Assembly: GCA_029204045.2 (NCBI GenBank)
Contig: CM055062.1
Coordinates: forward strand, 3,950,386-4,014,385
DNA length: 64,000 nucleotides
From: Tillandsia leiboldiana
Taxonomy: Eukaryota > Streptophyta > Magnoliopsida > Poales > Bromeliaceae
Direction: 5' to 3'
The notes beneath the pieces were generated by a model. It was not told the origin of the DNA. It saw only the letters and a program-made list of their open reading frames with translations, and did not search any database. Shown piece by piece: positions 24,901-37,191 of the stretch. Numbering within the stretch: the stretch's first letter is position 1; each line of letters begins with the position of its first letter. A program made the position numbers and the translations under genes.

Positions 24901-27900
24901 GATATTGTAATAGCTCCAAAACCCAAGGTGTTTACAAGTTACTCATTATATCATATAGCCTTTTGTCGGGGACTTTATAATATCTCAAAGACCTATAAGT
25001 AGTTAACCATCGAGAATATAATTCTTTTTCACAAACTAATTTATGATGGGTTAAGGTGCAAAAAATTAAGGCATGTTTGTCCTGGCCAAAGCTTCTTAAG
25101 AAATGGTAGTAGAGCTAATTAAAGATGGCTAAACAAATTTTCAATGTTCCAAAATGATGTTCTAGCCTAGGCGGTGCGGTGAATAAATTGCGCAACATTT
25201 GCATGACGCGATCCTATATGCGGCCTGCCTTGTATTACCCAGGCGCATAGGCGGCCGCATGTGGTTTTCAAGTAATGAGTTCGTTAACGGGTTGGATTTA
25301 GAATTTGATGGGAGCCTTTTCTCTTTCTCGAATTTTCTTTTCACTCCTCTCCCTAAATTCTCTTTCTCCTCTTCTCTCGAGCCCTAATCTAGCAGTAGGG
25401 CCGAGCCCGAGCGGGAGTGGAAGTGAGAGCAGTGTGGCAGCGGCACCAGTTGGAGGAAGCGAGGGCAGAAATGGGAGCGACAGTGGCCAGTGGGAAGGAA
25501 AGAGCATTGGAAGGAAAGGAGGAAAAAAAAATTAAGACTAAAGCAAATTTTAAGTTTCGTTTGATGGCAATTTTGGTATTTTATTAATAGTGGTCAAGGA
25601 TTTAAGGGTCATGGTACGGAGTAATGCCGAAAACTCGCCGACACGGTACGGCACAATGTGTGCCAGCCCGTACCGATGCGTGCCGGTTACTAAAAATACA
25701 TGTGCGGACACATAATGGCATGAAATATTTATTTTCTTTAACAACAAAATATTCTAATTACTTATTATGTATTTTTATTAAATCTTTTGAACTTTATTGA
25801 GAACATTACTTATTAATTTAACGAAAAGTGAGTTTTGAGTTGTGCCACTGGCACGGAGGTTGTATCGTGCCGATATCTTGTTGGCACAATACGGCCCGTA
25901 CCGATGGGCACTTAAATCCTTGATAGTGGTAGAGTAGGGAACTAATCACTGAATAGGAAAGAGCAATGGGAGGAAAGAAGAGAAAAAAAAAGAATGGGAC
26001 TGAAGGAAATTTCAAATTTTGTTTGAGGGCAATTTTGGTATTTTATTAATAATGCTTCAAGTTGTAGCTGTGCGTTCCGCATTTCTCCAACGCAAAGGCT
26101 CCATCTGTGGAGGTTTTGCCCAACCGCAATATTTGTGGTCCCCATCGCAAAAGTTGTGTGTATATTTCTTTTCCAAATGGCCTATTAGGCCCATGAGTAC
26201 GGTCCCGTTTCAAAGCAGCCGGGCCAAACATCTACTATACTGTTTTCACTTGGTTGTTTGTTGTCCAAAAGTCACTGTAGAGGTAATCAAAATTTAATAA
26301 TTACATTTAATGCTTTCGATAGTATATTATCTTTTTGTCATTGTGATTTAGTGTAAGTGACTTTGGATCTATTAAGGGCAAAGTCATTTACACCCAATTA
26401 TTGGTTGAAAGAGTAAGTCTTATTGTTTTGCCCAACTTTCGTCAAACCAAACAACGAATTGTCAGATTTGAACTGAAAGTTGAGTTCACCTCTTGTAACA
26501 ACCCGGCTCACTAGCAATAATAACTCGTTGGGCCCAAACTACAGCCCAAAATGCTTAAGCCCAGTTATTATTACTAGTGTCCATGCCTCTTATATACCAA
26601 ATCGCAAATCCAGTCCCATCTGATGTGGGATTATTGGGGTGTCACAGACTCTCCCCGTTTAGGCCTAACGTCCTCGTCAACCCAAACACACACAACCCAA
26701 GATCACCAAGCGATGTAAGACTTGTCTCGCTAGCCCTGTCATCTAGACCTAGGCTTAGCCGAAACTCGTCTCACACTTCCGGCTGGTGACTGGCTCTGAT
26801 ACCAAATATAACGACCCGGCCCACTAGCAATAATAACTCGTTGGGCCCAAACCACAGCCCAAAATGCTTAAGCCCAGTTATTATTACTAATGTCCATGTA
26901 TCTTATATACCAAATCACAAATCCAATCCCATTCCATGTGGGATTATTGGGGTGTCACACCCCCCCAATTAAGTTGAATCGAATGCTTTTTTAGCGTATT
27001 CAATTTCAATAGACTTCGTGATTTAATACTTTTTATGAAAATTTACCCTGAAGCTATATTACATTAGATGAAAGGTAGGAATTGAAAGTAGAGAGAAGAA
27101 ACATAAGGAAAAGAAACAAAAACAGAAGAGAAAAACATTTTTGAGCTAAGAGTTGTGGAAGATGAATTCTTCTTTAGTTTTCATTTGTTTGAAAACATCC
27201 AATGTAGTCTCATTTAGCAAAGTTCATAAAGCTCTATGCACTAAGATAAAACATAAAGAGTCTTGCTAAATAAGTTAGTAATGATATGTGGGAGTTCGGT
27301 CCTTTGGGGAGCAAACAACATATCCTTATGTGTGCGTGATTTCCAAATTGTGGATTTAAAATTTGAATTCTCGAGAACCTGTGTCTACAGTCAGATTAGA
27401 AGAAACATTTATTGCTATATTTTGTTCATCCAATAACCTTCAGTTGGATTACTTGGGAATTGGGATATATTATTTCCACATTTGGGTTGTAATTTAGGTT
27501 TCCTTTAAATTTTGCAGAAATTTCAAAGATAAATAACTATCGTTGCTGACGACTACCTATTGGTCAGTTGCTACCCATGTTGCTGCCATTCTTTTCGACG
27601 TTGGTCGCCACCAACATCGCTACCTATGTAGACTACAATCATTGTCTCCAACCACTATTCTCCTTGGACACCACTCTATCAGCTAGCCACCACCATAGTT
27701 GGCCATTATCGTTGCTAGTTAGCCGCTACTATCATTGGTTATTGCAAATAGAAGGATAGTGGTTGCCAATGATGGTGGTTGACAATGGTGGTGATTAATG
27801 GTAGGCGGTGGCCGGTGAAACTAATGTTCAATAGTTGCAATCACCTGGACGGTGGGTGGTGGCTAATGGTGGTGTATTGTAGTAAAAATATCGATTGGTA

Positions 27901-30821
27901 ATGTTGGTGGGTGGTGGCTAATAGTGTAGGACGGTGGTGGTGGTTTTAGGTGGTGCTAGAGGGTGGTGCCAAATGGTGATAATGGTTAATGATATTGATA
28001 ATGGTAGTTGATGATGAGTGTCTGCTGAGGATAGTATTGCTTATTGTGATTGTTGGTCTCAAAAAGAGAGGTGGATTATAAACTTTTATATTATTGTCTC
28101 TTTTTTTTCTACATGTGTGCCTATTAACTCATCAACTTACCTACAAGTTTGCTACCTTATTTGGAAATATATACTCATGCCAATTGTAGATTATGCATAA
28201 CTTCTTGTTTTGCCCTTTAGTAGGTAATATTGGACAAAGAAAAACAAGAAGTAACAGTTGAAAGAGAGGTGGATGGTGGCCTTGAGACACTTTGCTTGGA
28301 TTTACCAGCAGTAATAACGTAAGTTTCATGTTAACTTTCCTTTGTTATTCGTTGTTTGTTGTGATTTGAATTGTCATCTACCATTTTAAAGGAAATTAAA
28401 CTACCATGTCATAGACTTAATGTTATTTGTCTTTGCTATAAAAGTATTTTACTTCTCTGTTAGATTAAATTGTTATCTACCATTTTGAAGGAAATTAAAC
28501 TACCATTTCATCTTTGCAACCAAATGATATGATTAAAGGATTTAATGTTATATTGACAATGAAAACATCTCTTTTGTAGGCAAAATAATTTCTCTAGTCT
28601 ATCTATTGTAATTTGATTTTATTATAATTCATTGTTGGGATCATGACTAAAGATCTCCATGATGTTGGTTGAACCCTACAAAATTTAATTGTATTATAAT
28701 TCATTATTGGGATCATGACTAAAGATTTACGTGATCTTTAGTCATGATGTTGGTCAAATCTTTAGAAAATTGAAGTTTAAAATGGACCCGCGCATTTGTT
28801 GCTGCTATAGCGGCTGCTACGGACTCCATAGCGGCCGCTATGATCCTAGTTCGCTATATTCTGTTTTTACTAGTTTAGCATAGTGTTTTCCCATTAAAAC
28901 CTCTATAGCAGCCGCCATAGTCGCCATAGCGGCCGCCATTTAGAACTCTGGTCTTTGAGAGTAAACCGTACAAATAAAAATTTGATATGTTATCAAATTC
29001 ACTCAACAAATTTTGAGATGGATTGATAAGTAGTTTACTGTCAAGTTGTAATCTCAATCAATGAGATTGAAAATGTCATTTTATGGAGTACTGTTACCGG
29101 AAACTCTAAAAGTTAGAGAGTGTTGAATATTAGGAGAGTTTTTACTTATGTATGTCAATTCTAGGGCCCATACTGGCCCAGATGTTACTTGACCCATTTA
29201 ATCCCTTGGTCCAATAGGATGATTAAATTGAAGGTCTATACTGGATCTAAACCTGTTGTTCTTAGGACCTGAAGCACCCCATTGAAGGCCTGATCCTCTG
29301 GACTGCAAGCCAGTCCTGGCCATTCAGCAACTATAATTACGGAATCTGATTTTGCGGTTTTAAACTTGTTTCTATGTCTTACTATGGTATCATATGTCCT
29401 GAGACAGAAATTGAGGTGTTTTACTTTTTGTCAAAATCTTGGTTTAGTTATTATTCTTGGTGTGCTTTTATGTCTGCAGAAATTAAGTCTGCAGAAATTA
29501 AATATGCAGAAATTGACTTTTGTAATCGAAGTCCTTGATGCTTGTGGGATAGGATGCTTATTTCTCTATGGTGTGTCATTGTCATAAGATGACAGTTTTC
29601 AAAGCGCTGATATGGGCATAGAATTTGGTACCCAAGTTTGCGATTACATGCTTGACTAGTAAAAATTGCAGAAGATTTTTAGCTGTGTCATATGATGGAT
29701 GTACTTCTTGGTTATTAAATATGGTAATCTATTTAGAGCTCTTATTGCAAACCTTTCCATATTTCTCGTCTTTATGGGATGCAAACAATGCTTGTATACA
29801 GAAGTTAACAAGATTGCTGGTTGGTTGACTGGTGCAGCACATACTACTAGGGTACCCTTTTTTTTCCGTCTATTTGGAAAATCAAGTGAAGTGGAGAAGA
29901 TCCTCCTTTTTAACTTATATTATAGGAAGCTCATCAAGATTTTGTAGGTAACCTTTTGGCTCATCTATTGTGGGTACTACTCCCGTAAGAGATTTTGTTT
30001 GGTTGTTTGTTCTTTAAAGGCGATCCTCTTTTTTAAGGTCATCTCTATATATTCATTTCCATTCTTTATTTATTTTCTTTAGTTACAGATAATTTTCAAT
30101 GTAGAAGGTTGTGGCCTTTCTCTTTTGTCATCTTGTTTCTATGTCTCTGGAAATTTTCAAGTCTGATCTAGTGGTATGAGCTTCAGATATGATCGTGGCT
30201 TCAATTTTAGAGAGAATATCATGGAAGCTATTAAACATAACAATCTGTCTCGAACCTTTTATGTTTTGTTGTGCTGTAGCTGACGCGTTGTTGCTATATA
30301 TGGCTTAATTGATTCCGATGATGGCTATGATTTGAACAAATAAATTAGAATTGAAACTCCAGAATTTTTTTCATATTCTATCTGCTTGCTGTTTGATAAT
30401 ATGATTTTCTCCTCTATCAAAATACTGATGAATTATACTAATTTCAGTCAGAAATTGAGGCCCATTATGATGTTCATGTGTTTTCAGTTGAGTTTTCGGC
30501 CATCTGGATCCTTGAATTCAGTGTATTGGAAGTCGATATTTTCAATCAGATTAATTAATTGCTACCGTTGATCATTATGTTAATGATTTTTGCAGCACCG
30601 ATTTGAGACTAAACCAGCCAAGATATGCAACACTTCCCAACATAATGAAGGCAAGATCAAAGGTTATTAAAAAAGTCACTCCACAAGAACTGAATGTGGA
30701 GATAAAGTCGGACTTAGAGGTTGTTGAAGTCACAGAACCACCTAAAAGGAAAGCAGGTGTCATGGTTTCGTCGGTGGATGAGCTCATCGACAAGTTGAAA
30801 ACTGAAGCTCATGTCTTGTAA
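22000..30821 (+). CDS. ETFB: Electron transfer flavoprotein subunit beta, five exons
   Basis: Exons 22000-22068, 22163-22459, 24017-24097, 28224-28318 and 30596-30821 join in frame with GT/AG borders into 255 residues, the usual plant length. ETF-beta pairs with ETF-alpha in the mitochondrial matrix and passes electrons from dehydrogenases, including those of branched-chain amino-acid and lysine breakdown, to ETF-ubiquinone oxidoreductase. Seen: N-terminal MKIMVAVKRVVDYAVKVRV; nucleotide-site motif DDDCNQTGQ (about 125-133); family signature EREVDGGLETLCLDLP (about 162-177); docking-loop leucine in ATLPNIMKA (about 194). There is no cleavable presequence, normal for this subunit. Exon 2 is extremely GC-rich while later exons are not, a gradient common in monocots. 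Intron 2 has a triplicated start; intron 3 (4.1 kb) carries a MITE and a TRIM. No clear TATA box; a MITE sits about 205 bp upstream. The exon 5 acceptor was chosen to give ITTDLRLNQ. Confidence 0.96.
22460..23530 (+). repeat. Three tandem copies of the exon 2/intron 2 boundary region
   Basis: Units of about 350-370 bp begin at 22460, 22819 and 23185. Each starts with a phrase like GATGGATTTTTG, then GGTGGGATTTTGGGA, GATGGGTAGTG, and a later CAAGCG(G)CACACTTTA block. The bases just before the second unit (GCCAAACAGGTGATGG) imitate the real exon 2 donor (GGCAAGCAGGTTAATGG), so part of exon 2 was copied too. Unit 1 contains a G14-15 tract near 22670-22684. Confidence 0.85.
25594..25923. mobile_element. 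330-bp MITE in ETFB intron 3
   Basis: Ends TCAAGGATTTAAG ... CTTAAATCCTTGA are inverted repeats, and TAGTGG flanks both sides (25588-25593 and 25924-25929) as a likely target-site duplication. The interior has GGTACGG/CCGTACC hairpins. Flanking sequences (about 25506-25590 and 25956-26050) resemble each other, so it may have landed in an older repeat. Confidence 0.75.
26494..26959 (-). mobile_element. TRIM (miniature LTR retrotransposon) in ETFB intron 3
   Basis: Two 153-bp direct repeats, 26494-26646 and 26807-26959, share AATAATAACTCGTTGGGCCC and end GGGGTGTCACA. Between them are 160 bp carrying a minus-strand tRNA-Met primer-binding site (TGGTATCAGAGCCA, 26791-26804) next to the right repeat and a purine-rich tract next to the left one. 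No coding sequence. The right LTR starts TA instead of TG, and no target-site duplication is clear. It is related to the element at 53366-54136. Confidence 0.9.
27560..28010. repeat. Imperfect GGT/ACC-rich repeat with inverted halves, ETFB intron 3
   Basis: About 27570-27745 is rich in CCACCA/TTGGC words and about 27765-27980 in GGTGGTGGCTAATGGTGG words, so the halves are partly complementary. A 63-aa frame here is low-complexity and not supported as a gene. Confidence 0.55.
28790..28945. repeat. Repeated ATAGCGGCCGC palindromic motif, ETFB intron 4
   Basis: ATAGCGGC(C/T)GC and its complement GCGGCCGCTAT occur about five times in 150 bp of otherwise AT-rich intron. Related GGCGGCCGC also occurs near 25250 in intron 3. 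It is probably part of a short MITE whose ends I cannot define. Confidence 0.5.
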
Positions 30822-31578
30822 GAAATATTTGCGATATTTATTTACGTTGAGTTGTCCATGTTGGCATTTATGAGAGCAGGAAAATTTGAGCTTAGCAGTA
30901 TTCCAAGTAATATCTGCACGAGTTGCTGCAAGTAAGATGTCTTTTGAGAATGCCTGGAAATAAATACAGAAGAAAATAGTTTTCACGCATGCTATAACTT
31001 AGTTTTCAACCTTTGAGTTCCCTTACAAGTTACAAGTTACAAGCACCCTAGCAGATAGAGTTAGCTAAAGCTGAACTCGTGTGTTTTATCCGTTCTATTA
31101 GAAGTTCATTTTCATGTAACACTATCAATTTTTCTGAGTGAGCTCGGAACAAGTTGTGAATGAGGATGAGGTATGCAGAATAAAAATGCAACATCTATGC
31201 TTTCATGTAACATCAACTTACTGTTACTTCGCTAATGCAAATGATTAGAAATGATTTACTTGTATGTATTCACTGCTCTTGTTTTTATTGTTCTTGTAGA
31301 TCACCTACCCTTATTACTTTTCTTGTAACTCAAATCCTCTGTCCTCAATAAGATTTTAACACTTGAAGAACCAACACGAGACAATTAGTTGGAAAAGAAA
31401 CAATGGATGATTACAAAAGAAAGCAATTGCTAGTCATGCATCAATAGAAAGTGAAGAGGCGAGGGTAGAGAAGCAGAAAATAAGTACATGTGCAAGTTGT
31501 AGCAAAACTGCATTTGCTATAGTTGAATTTGATGGTTACAAAACTAGAGATGAATTGCAATTATGGGTTACTGGGGCA
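30822..31578. other. Convergent intergenic region between ETFB and the WAT1-related gene
   Basis: These 757 bp separate two stop codons facing each other and must hold both 3' untranslated regions. No further open frame or repeat is convincing. Confidence 0.7.
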
Positions 31579-33879
31579 TTAGACAGCATAAAATGCCTTC
31601 GTCTCATCTTTCTCACCATTATTTGTAGCTGAAACTAAACTTGCTCCATTCTGTTTCTCGTTGGTTGAATCTGGCTGTTCCTTTGTTTGTTCTTTGCATT
31701 CTTTATCACTTTCTTTGCCCCACAGAACCAGGTAGAGGCCGACAATGACTATAACTCCTCCCATAACGCTGGAAAAAAGAAAAAGGAAAATTTAAATGTC
31801 TAAACTTCTTATCATTTGCATTTGCTGCATATTCATGTCTTAGTACACATTACAATATTTCCTTTTTTTTCTTGCTAGAAAGCTAAGTTAATATGTTTAT
31901 ACCTTCCCATGTACAATCTTTCTCCGAAAACGAAGTAAGCTAAAAGTGCCACCATTATTGTCGAAAGGGGATTGAACATAGTTACAAAAACTGGTCCTTT
32001 TTCCTCGGTGCACCACAATTGGACAAAGATTATCAACCCAGAACATACCACTCCCTGCAAAATTACTTTCTGTAATAAAGAATCAACTGTAAGGGAGATG
32101 AAATTTACTGTAGTCTCAAGTTTGCATACGGAGTATATGATGCTCCAAAATTTGATGTCAAATCCAATAATCCATGATGATGTCTTCTGCTCAACAAATG
32201 CAGTGAAAACTGCTGATTGTGCTCCTCCGACGAAGCTCATCCATGTGGTGAGTGAAAGTTGTGCTGGGTATCTTTTTAATGTGAGTGCCTGTCATGACAA
32301 GGAAGGATCAGAAAGATAACTCTTTTTTTTTAATTAACTGATGAACATATTAGTTGTGCTTGTGTAAATGATACAACTAAATGACTCAATAGGAGAAAGT
32401 TTTTTCCTGTTGACTAGCACATACTAGTGATTCCTGTTTCCCTTTTCTTTGTTTAGTTTATGTTTATTTCTAATTCAGAAGGATGCTATTTTCTTTTTGG
32501 TGTTATTTATGTTCTCTAGCTAGTTTTCCATTGTTCTGTTATATCTTGTATGATCGTAACTCACGTCGCAGTTAATTTGCCACATAGTCAGTTAATTCTT
32601 CTTCAGTATAAACTGTAGCACATAGCCATGTTTATGTTTTATATTTGGATGACCTTTTGAGTCAAATACCTGCATGATATACCATATGGACCATGTGATG
32701 CAGCTTGCTACCGTTAGAATGGATCCCTTCAACCAACTCTTATGGACAGTACTCCTTCCCTGTAAATGGATTAGTGACCCCCATAAGTTTCTTATTGCAT
32801 GCCCTTTGTACAGTGTCATGGTTGTAACACCAGCCAAGGAAACAACGGTTCCTAAAATCTTCGCTATCCCGCGAGGACTTTTTGCATCAAGATGCTCCAA
32901 TCTAAATTAAGAGGCAACAATTGAATTATTAGTGCTTCACTGTTTAATAATTCACTCTGTAAATCCATTTTTCTACTTATTATTGGGACCAAATTGCTCA
33001 TTTACTGTAGAACAATGATGTAGAGTTTTGGATATCGATGCAAAACATTGAATGATCAGTGCGTAGTTTTAATAGTGTGTAAGATTATGCAACCTTATTT
33101 CATATCTGTGCATTGATCAATCAAAGCTCAGAATCATGATTGTTCAGTGGATTGGCAGTTTCGTCAAAAAGTTGAAAACTGGTTTGAGTTTCGAAAAAAA
33201 GAGCCTTCTATTTTTGCAAATCCAAGAAAAATATGGATTTTCTTCTTTTGTTTTTTTGGATTTTCTTTTGCAGAAGGCTAATGACTTAAATATAACAGGC
33301 AGTGTGTAGGATGTAAAGCGCACGTACCTAAGGAAAATGGCAATCACAAATGTCATTGAAGCAATGGTATTGACCATAGAGGAAACAAAAGCTGGAGATG
33401 TATATCTTAAGCTTGTGAAGTACATATTAAGAGTTAGGCTGACCCTGTTGTAACAAAAGGTTATCATCAGATATCAATTATTTGACTTCTATTCAATTAT
33501 CTGCATTAACTGTTATCGTTCTTACCCTAGAAGTGAAAGAACAAATATCTCTAGGAACAATGCCCATGTTAGCTTTGGTCTCAATTTCCTGTAAAAAATT
33601 CATGAAATAAAGGGAAAAATATCTCAGTATTCCATAAAGAACTATATTAAATATTTGTTGTAAAAAAACAAACCTTTCGAGGAAATAGGCAAAAGGCAAC
33701 GTGGCAAGTCCACCGACAAATTGTCGGTACGTAATGTAAACATGGGGGTTCAATCCATGATTGAATGCAGCTTCAGTAATGAAATACAGAATTGTGTAAC
33801 CCATATGTACGAGAACCATAATAAAATATGGTTTGTATCTCCTGCATGTTCCTCTGATCTGAGATGTTGTGAGTGTCAT
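31579..33879 (-). CDS. WAT1-related protein (EamA / nodulin MtN21-type transporter), seven exons
   Basis: Exons 33879-33674, 33588-33526, 33444-33328, 32901-32670, 32288-32130, 32054-31903 and 31768-31579 join in frame with GT/AG introns into 372 residues, the usual length and exon number for this plant family. The family holds ten-helix membrane proteins of the drug/metabolite transporter group; members move auxin, amino acids or other metabolites, and the substrate here is unknown. Seen: MGYTILYFITEAAFNHGLNPHVY at the first helix, TYRQFVGGLATLPFAYFLER, ANT-like NMYFTSLRYTSPAFVSSM, the second EamA half with SFVGGAQSAVF, FNPLSTIMVALLAYFVFGE near the end, and a polar Lys/Glu-rich C-terminal tail after about residue 320. 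All splice phases agree, with no stop or frameshift. It is convergent with ETFB and functionally unrelated to it. Confidence 0.95.
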
Positions 33880-33972
33880 TATTTTGTATGTAAACTCCTT
33901 TTATTTCAATTACGAAATGAACCTCTCTTGCACTGCAGCTTAAATAGGTTACTTTAATAGGAGTTATCTTAT

Positions 33973-33982
33973 GGTTATATAG
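33973..33982 (-). promoter_or_regulatory. TATA box of the WAT1-related gene
   Basis: The minus strand reads CTATATAACC, about 95-105 bases before the start codon, leaving room for a 5' untranslated region of about 65 nt. Confidence 0.6.
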
Positions 33983-33989
33983 AGAATTT

Positions 33990-34683
33990 GGATTCTTTCT
34001 GCTTGATGAGATGCCTCTGCCGTGACGCTGGGGCATCATGTTCTGAAAATCACCACTTGAAATGTTTACTTTGGCATGTTTTGCTGTTGGTATCTGGATT
34101 CTTGAGGATCTTACCTGAATGATCAATAAGTAAAGCAACCAACCAACTATTGCCTGTTTCTGTTTACAAATCATGCGGTAACAAGTGTACATGTTCTCTT
34201 ATTCGGTTCTTTTCTGATTCTCCTGATGCAGATTAGTCTGTGAGTAGGAAGTTTGTATGTACAAGCACAATTGATAAAGAGAATTGTATACCACTCTTCT
34301 CTTTTAGCTTTTGTTTTCTGTGCTGGTAATATGTTGAATCATTCACTGTTGAACTTGGGTACTGACATTTCTCATAGCCATAACTTTAATGTTAGGTCTT
34401 CATTTCTTTGTCCTTATCTCTTGGAAAGAGTTGTCATTTAATTTGCAGCACTTGCCTAGGACAACAATAGAGAATTCTAAAAGGAGATAAGTGACTTGCA
34501 AAAATCTTCAAAATGTCATCCATTTTCTCTTGTAGGAAGTATTAAAGAGGATAAGCATATTCTGGATCTTTGCAGGTGGAGATGTATAGGCTCATGGAAG
34601 ACACTGAATTCACTTCTTTGTCATCCTCCACTATTCACACCTCTTTAGTTTAGGTGTATGTTAGCTAATGTTGGTTCAATTAT
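33990..34683. other. Upstream region of the WAT1-related gene
   Basis: Unique-looking AT-rich DNA with no supported frame; presumably promoter and intergenic DNA of the minus-strand transporter gene. Confidence 0.5.
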
Positions 34684-34939
34684 AGAGTCTGTTTGGATGT
34701 ATAAATATATTATTCAGCACATCTTTTTTATTTACTCAAAAAGCTTCTACTATTCGGTTGATAAGTATGTATAAAAAATAAATAATCAATGTTTAGAAAC
34801 ATTTTATACTATATTCGACCTTTAAGTAATTCTCTTGGATTAAAATAACTCACTTTGTTGGTAAAATCCACTATCCTTCAAAATCATTAGTGTGGTAAGT
34901 TATCATCTGATAATATGTTTCGGCATCCAAACAGACTCT
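34684..34939. mobile_element. 256-bp MITE with perfect 16-bp terminal inverted repeats
   Basis: Ends are AGAGTCTGTTTGGATG (34684-34699) and its exact complement CATCCAAACAGACTCT (34924-34939). The interior is AT-rich and non-coding. The flanks suggest a short TTA/TAT target-site duplication but are too AT-rich to decide. Confidence 0.85.
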
Positions 34940-35636
34940 TCTTATTACCAATTTAATTACTTGTATCGGCATCCGAATATACAGCAAGTTGATGTTGTTC
35001 TTAGTGCACTGATGGGGTAATACATCAATTTTTTGCTGTTGTATTGATGGAGAACCTGCTGGAAAAGCTTGGGCATACTGTTGGTGGAGAACAGCATCAT
35101 CTACTAGTGGAGAAGAGAGAGAATGTGCTTCATTCCAATTCACTAGAATCTCTGGCAATGCTGCAACATCTGATTTGGTTGTAAGATGCTTTTCCCAGAG
35201 TTGGGGGGCTCCAGTCTTATTATTGGTTGCACAATTTGGTAAGCTGATATTTTTCAGAATACTTTATTTTATCTTTTTATTCTCTTGCATGCTCTTACTT
35301 TCGAATGAAAAATATTCTGGAAAAAAATTTTAAGGACTTGTTTGGATGTCTGATCAAAATGATATAGAGATAAGTTGGGTGGGGGGAGGGTTTTTTTTTA
35401 TGTAGATGTCAGATAAGAATGAATAATTTGTCTGCCAAATATGGAATTGGAATTTGCTTCTTTTTTTTTTCTTTCTTTTTTTTTTTTAACTCACTTTGGA
35501 CATGTACCATGTAACTCATGTCCCCTGAAGAATATATAATGCAGGCTTTTGCTTATTTAACTCATACTACTATTCAAAATTTTTAAATTCATTCTGAAAT
35601 TATCAAAATATTCTTCTAAGCCCAAATTCCTTTAGG
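34940..35636. other. Intergenic DNA, no gene seen
   Basis: Contains a G-rich then T-rich stretch near 35380-35400 and T tracts near 35460-35490. The phrase TTGTTTGGATGTCTGATC near 35340 resembles the end of the neighbouring MITE. A 95-aa minus frame ending near 34871 has no recognisable domain. Confidence 0.5.
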
Positions 35637-36403
35637 TACCGTTTGGATTTGGGATAAGCCAGAATGAGTTATACCAGGTATAAGTATAAAGTAAGGGATA
35701 AACCTGGTATAAACCTAAATTGTGTTTGGTTGGGAATGAGGCTTAAACCTGGTTTAAACCTGGTATAAGAAAAGTAGTGTTTGGATTGGGGATGAAGAAT
35801 AAGGAGGTATAAAGTTGACTTTTATGTTTAATGACGATGTGACATTTACTTTTATGCATATTATAAATTTGATAATTAAAGAATGTATTAAAATTATTTA
35901 ATTATAACAAATCTTATATATTATATTTAATTAATTATATACTATATAAAATTTTATTTAATTTTAATTTGTCTTAAAAATAATTTTTAACGATTAAAAA
36001 TTATAATATTTCACGATTAAAAATTTAATTTAATTTCAAACAATAACGATCTCACAATAATATTTCAAATTACATCATACCCGAAAAATACGAGTTTTTA
36101 ATTAACAGTCCACTTAACATTATATATAAACAAATTAAACTTTTTTACAAAAATTTTAAGTCCGAGTAAAAAAAAATATTAATTTTAAAATATTAAGTAG
36201 GAGTAAAAATTTTAATTTATAAATTGATATAAATTTTAAAAAAATTATAAAAATATTGTATAAATTTTAAAATTAATAATTTTTTTTAAAAAAAATAAAA
36301 TTTTTAGATTTATTAAAATATAAAATTAAAAAATAATTAAAATTTATAAAATTTAAAATTTAAAATTTAAATATTTTTTATAATTTAAAAATTTTTATTT
36401 TTA

Positions 36404-36443
<40 letters not shown>

Positions 36444-36722
36444 CCTGAAGCATAAAAGAAAAAAAACGAAAAAAAAGAAAAAAAGGAAAAAAAAAAAAAG
36501 GAAACGCCCCTTCCCAAGGCATGCCTTGGGAAGGGACGGGGACAGAGAGAGCGAGAGAGGGAGTAGAGGGTTGGGTTCAAGGGGTTTGGGGTTGGGGGTG
36601 GGATATCCCAACCCCAAACCCGGGGATATCCCCGTTTGGGAGGATATCTCCAAACGGGGATATCCCAAACGTGTTTGGGGATAAAGGAGGGATATCCCCC
36701 TTTATCCCCAATCCAAACAATA
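35637..36722. mobile_element. Foldback or MITE-like element of about 1.1 kb
   Basis: Left end GTTTGGATTTGGGATAA and right end TTATCCCCAATCCAAAC are inverted copies. Left subterminal repeats are CCTGGTATAA/AACCTGG words; right subterminal sequence (36598-36705) is a set of GGGGATATCC palindromes. The middle is A/T homopolymers, including T and A runs at 36400-36445, and a GC-rich hairpin CCTTCCCAAGGC ... GCCTTGGGAAGG at 36508-36535. No coding capacity. Confidence 0.65.
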
Positions 36723-36889
36723 GCTTAGTAAACTCTTGGGATTTGAAAATATTTAAAAAGATTTTTAAACATTAAAAGAAATATTTTGGTCGATCAGGAG
36801 TATATTATATACTTTTGAAGTTTTGATTAGACTAAATAATAAATGGTTCTTGAGTAAACATTAATACTTTCAAAAAGCAAGGAGATGCT

Positions 36890-37159
36890 TTCAAAATAGG
36901 CATAGATTTGATAACAAAAAACGCTGCTGGGCTAACCTTCTAGTGGATATTCGTTCTCTTCGCACGGCCTAGTTTTTGTTCTGTGCCGGCTAATTTTTAG
37001 TTTTTTATTATTACTACTATTAGTACTACTGTATTTTACTATTTTTCTTATCTTTTCTTTCTTTCTTGCTTTTTCCCCTGGGAAGGAGGCCTGGTTGCCT
37101 CAGTCATGTAGCTGAGTTCATTTTACTTTTGAATGAAGCGGCAGCATACTGCTTTTCCT

Positions 37160-37190
<31 letters not shown>
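36890..37190 (+). mobile_element. 5'-truncated LINE 3' end with poly(A)
   Basis: The last part, TGAATGAAGCGGCAGCATACTGC followed by about 31 A residues to 37190, matches the 3' end of the full LINE near 44560-44600. The preceding T-rich tract and GG-AGG phrase fit the same 3' untranslated region. The 5' break is estimated. Confidence 0.75.
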
Positions 37191-37191
<1 letters not shown>

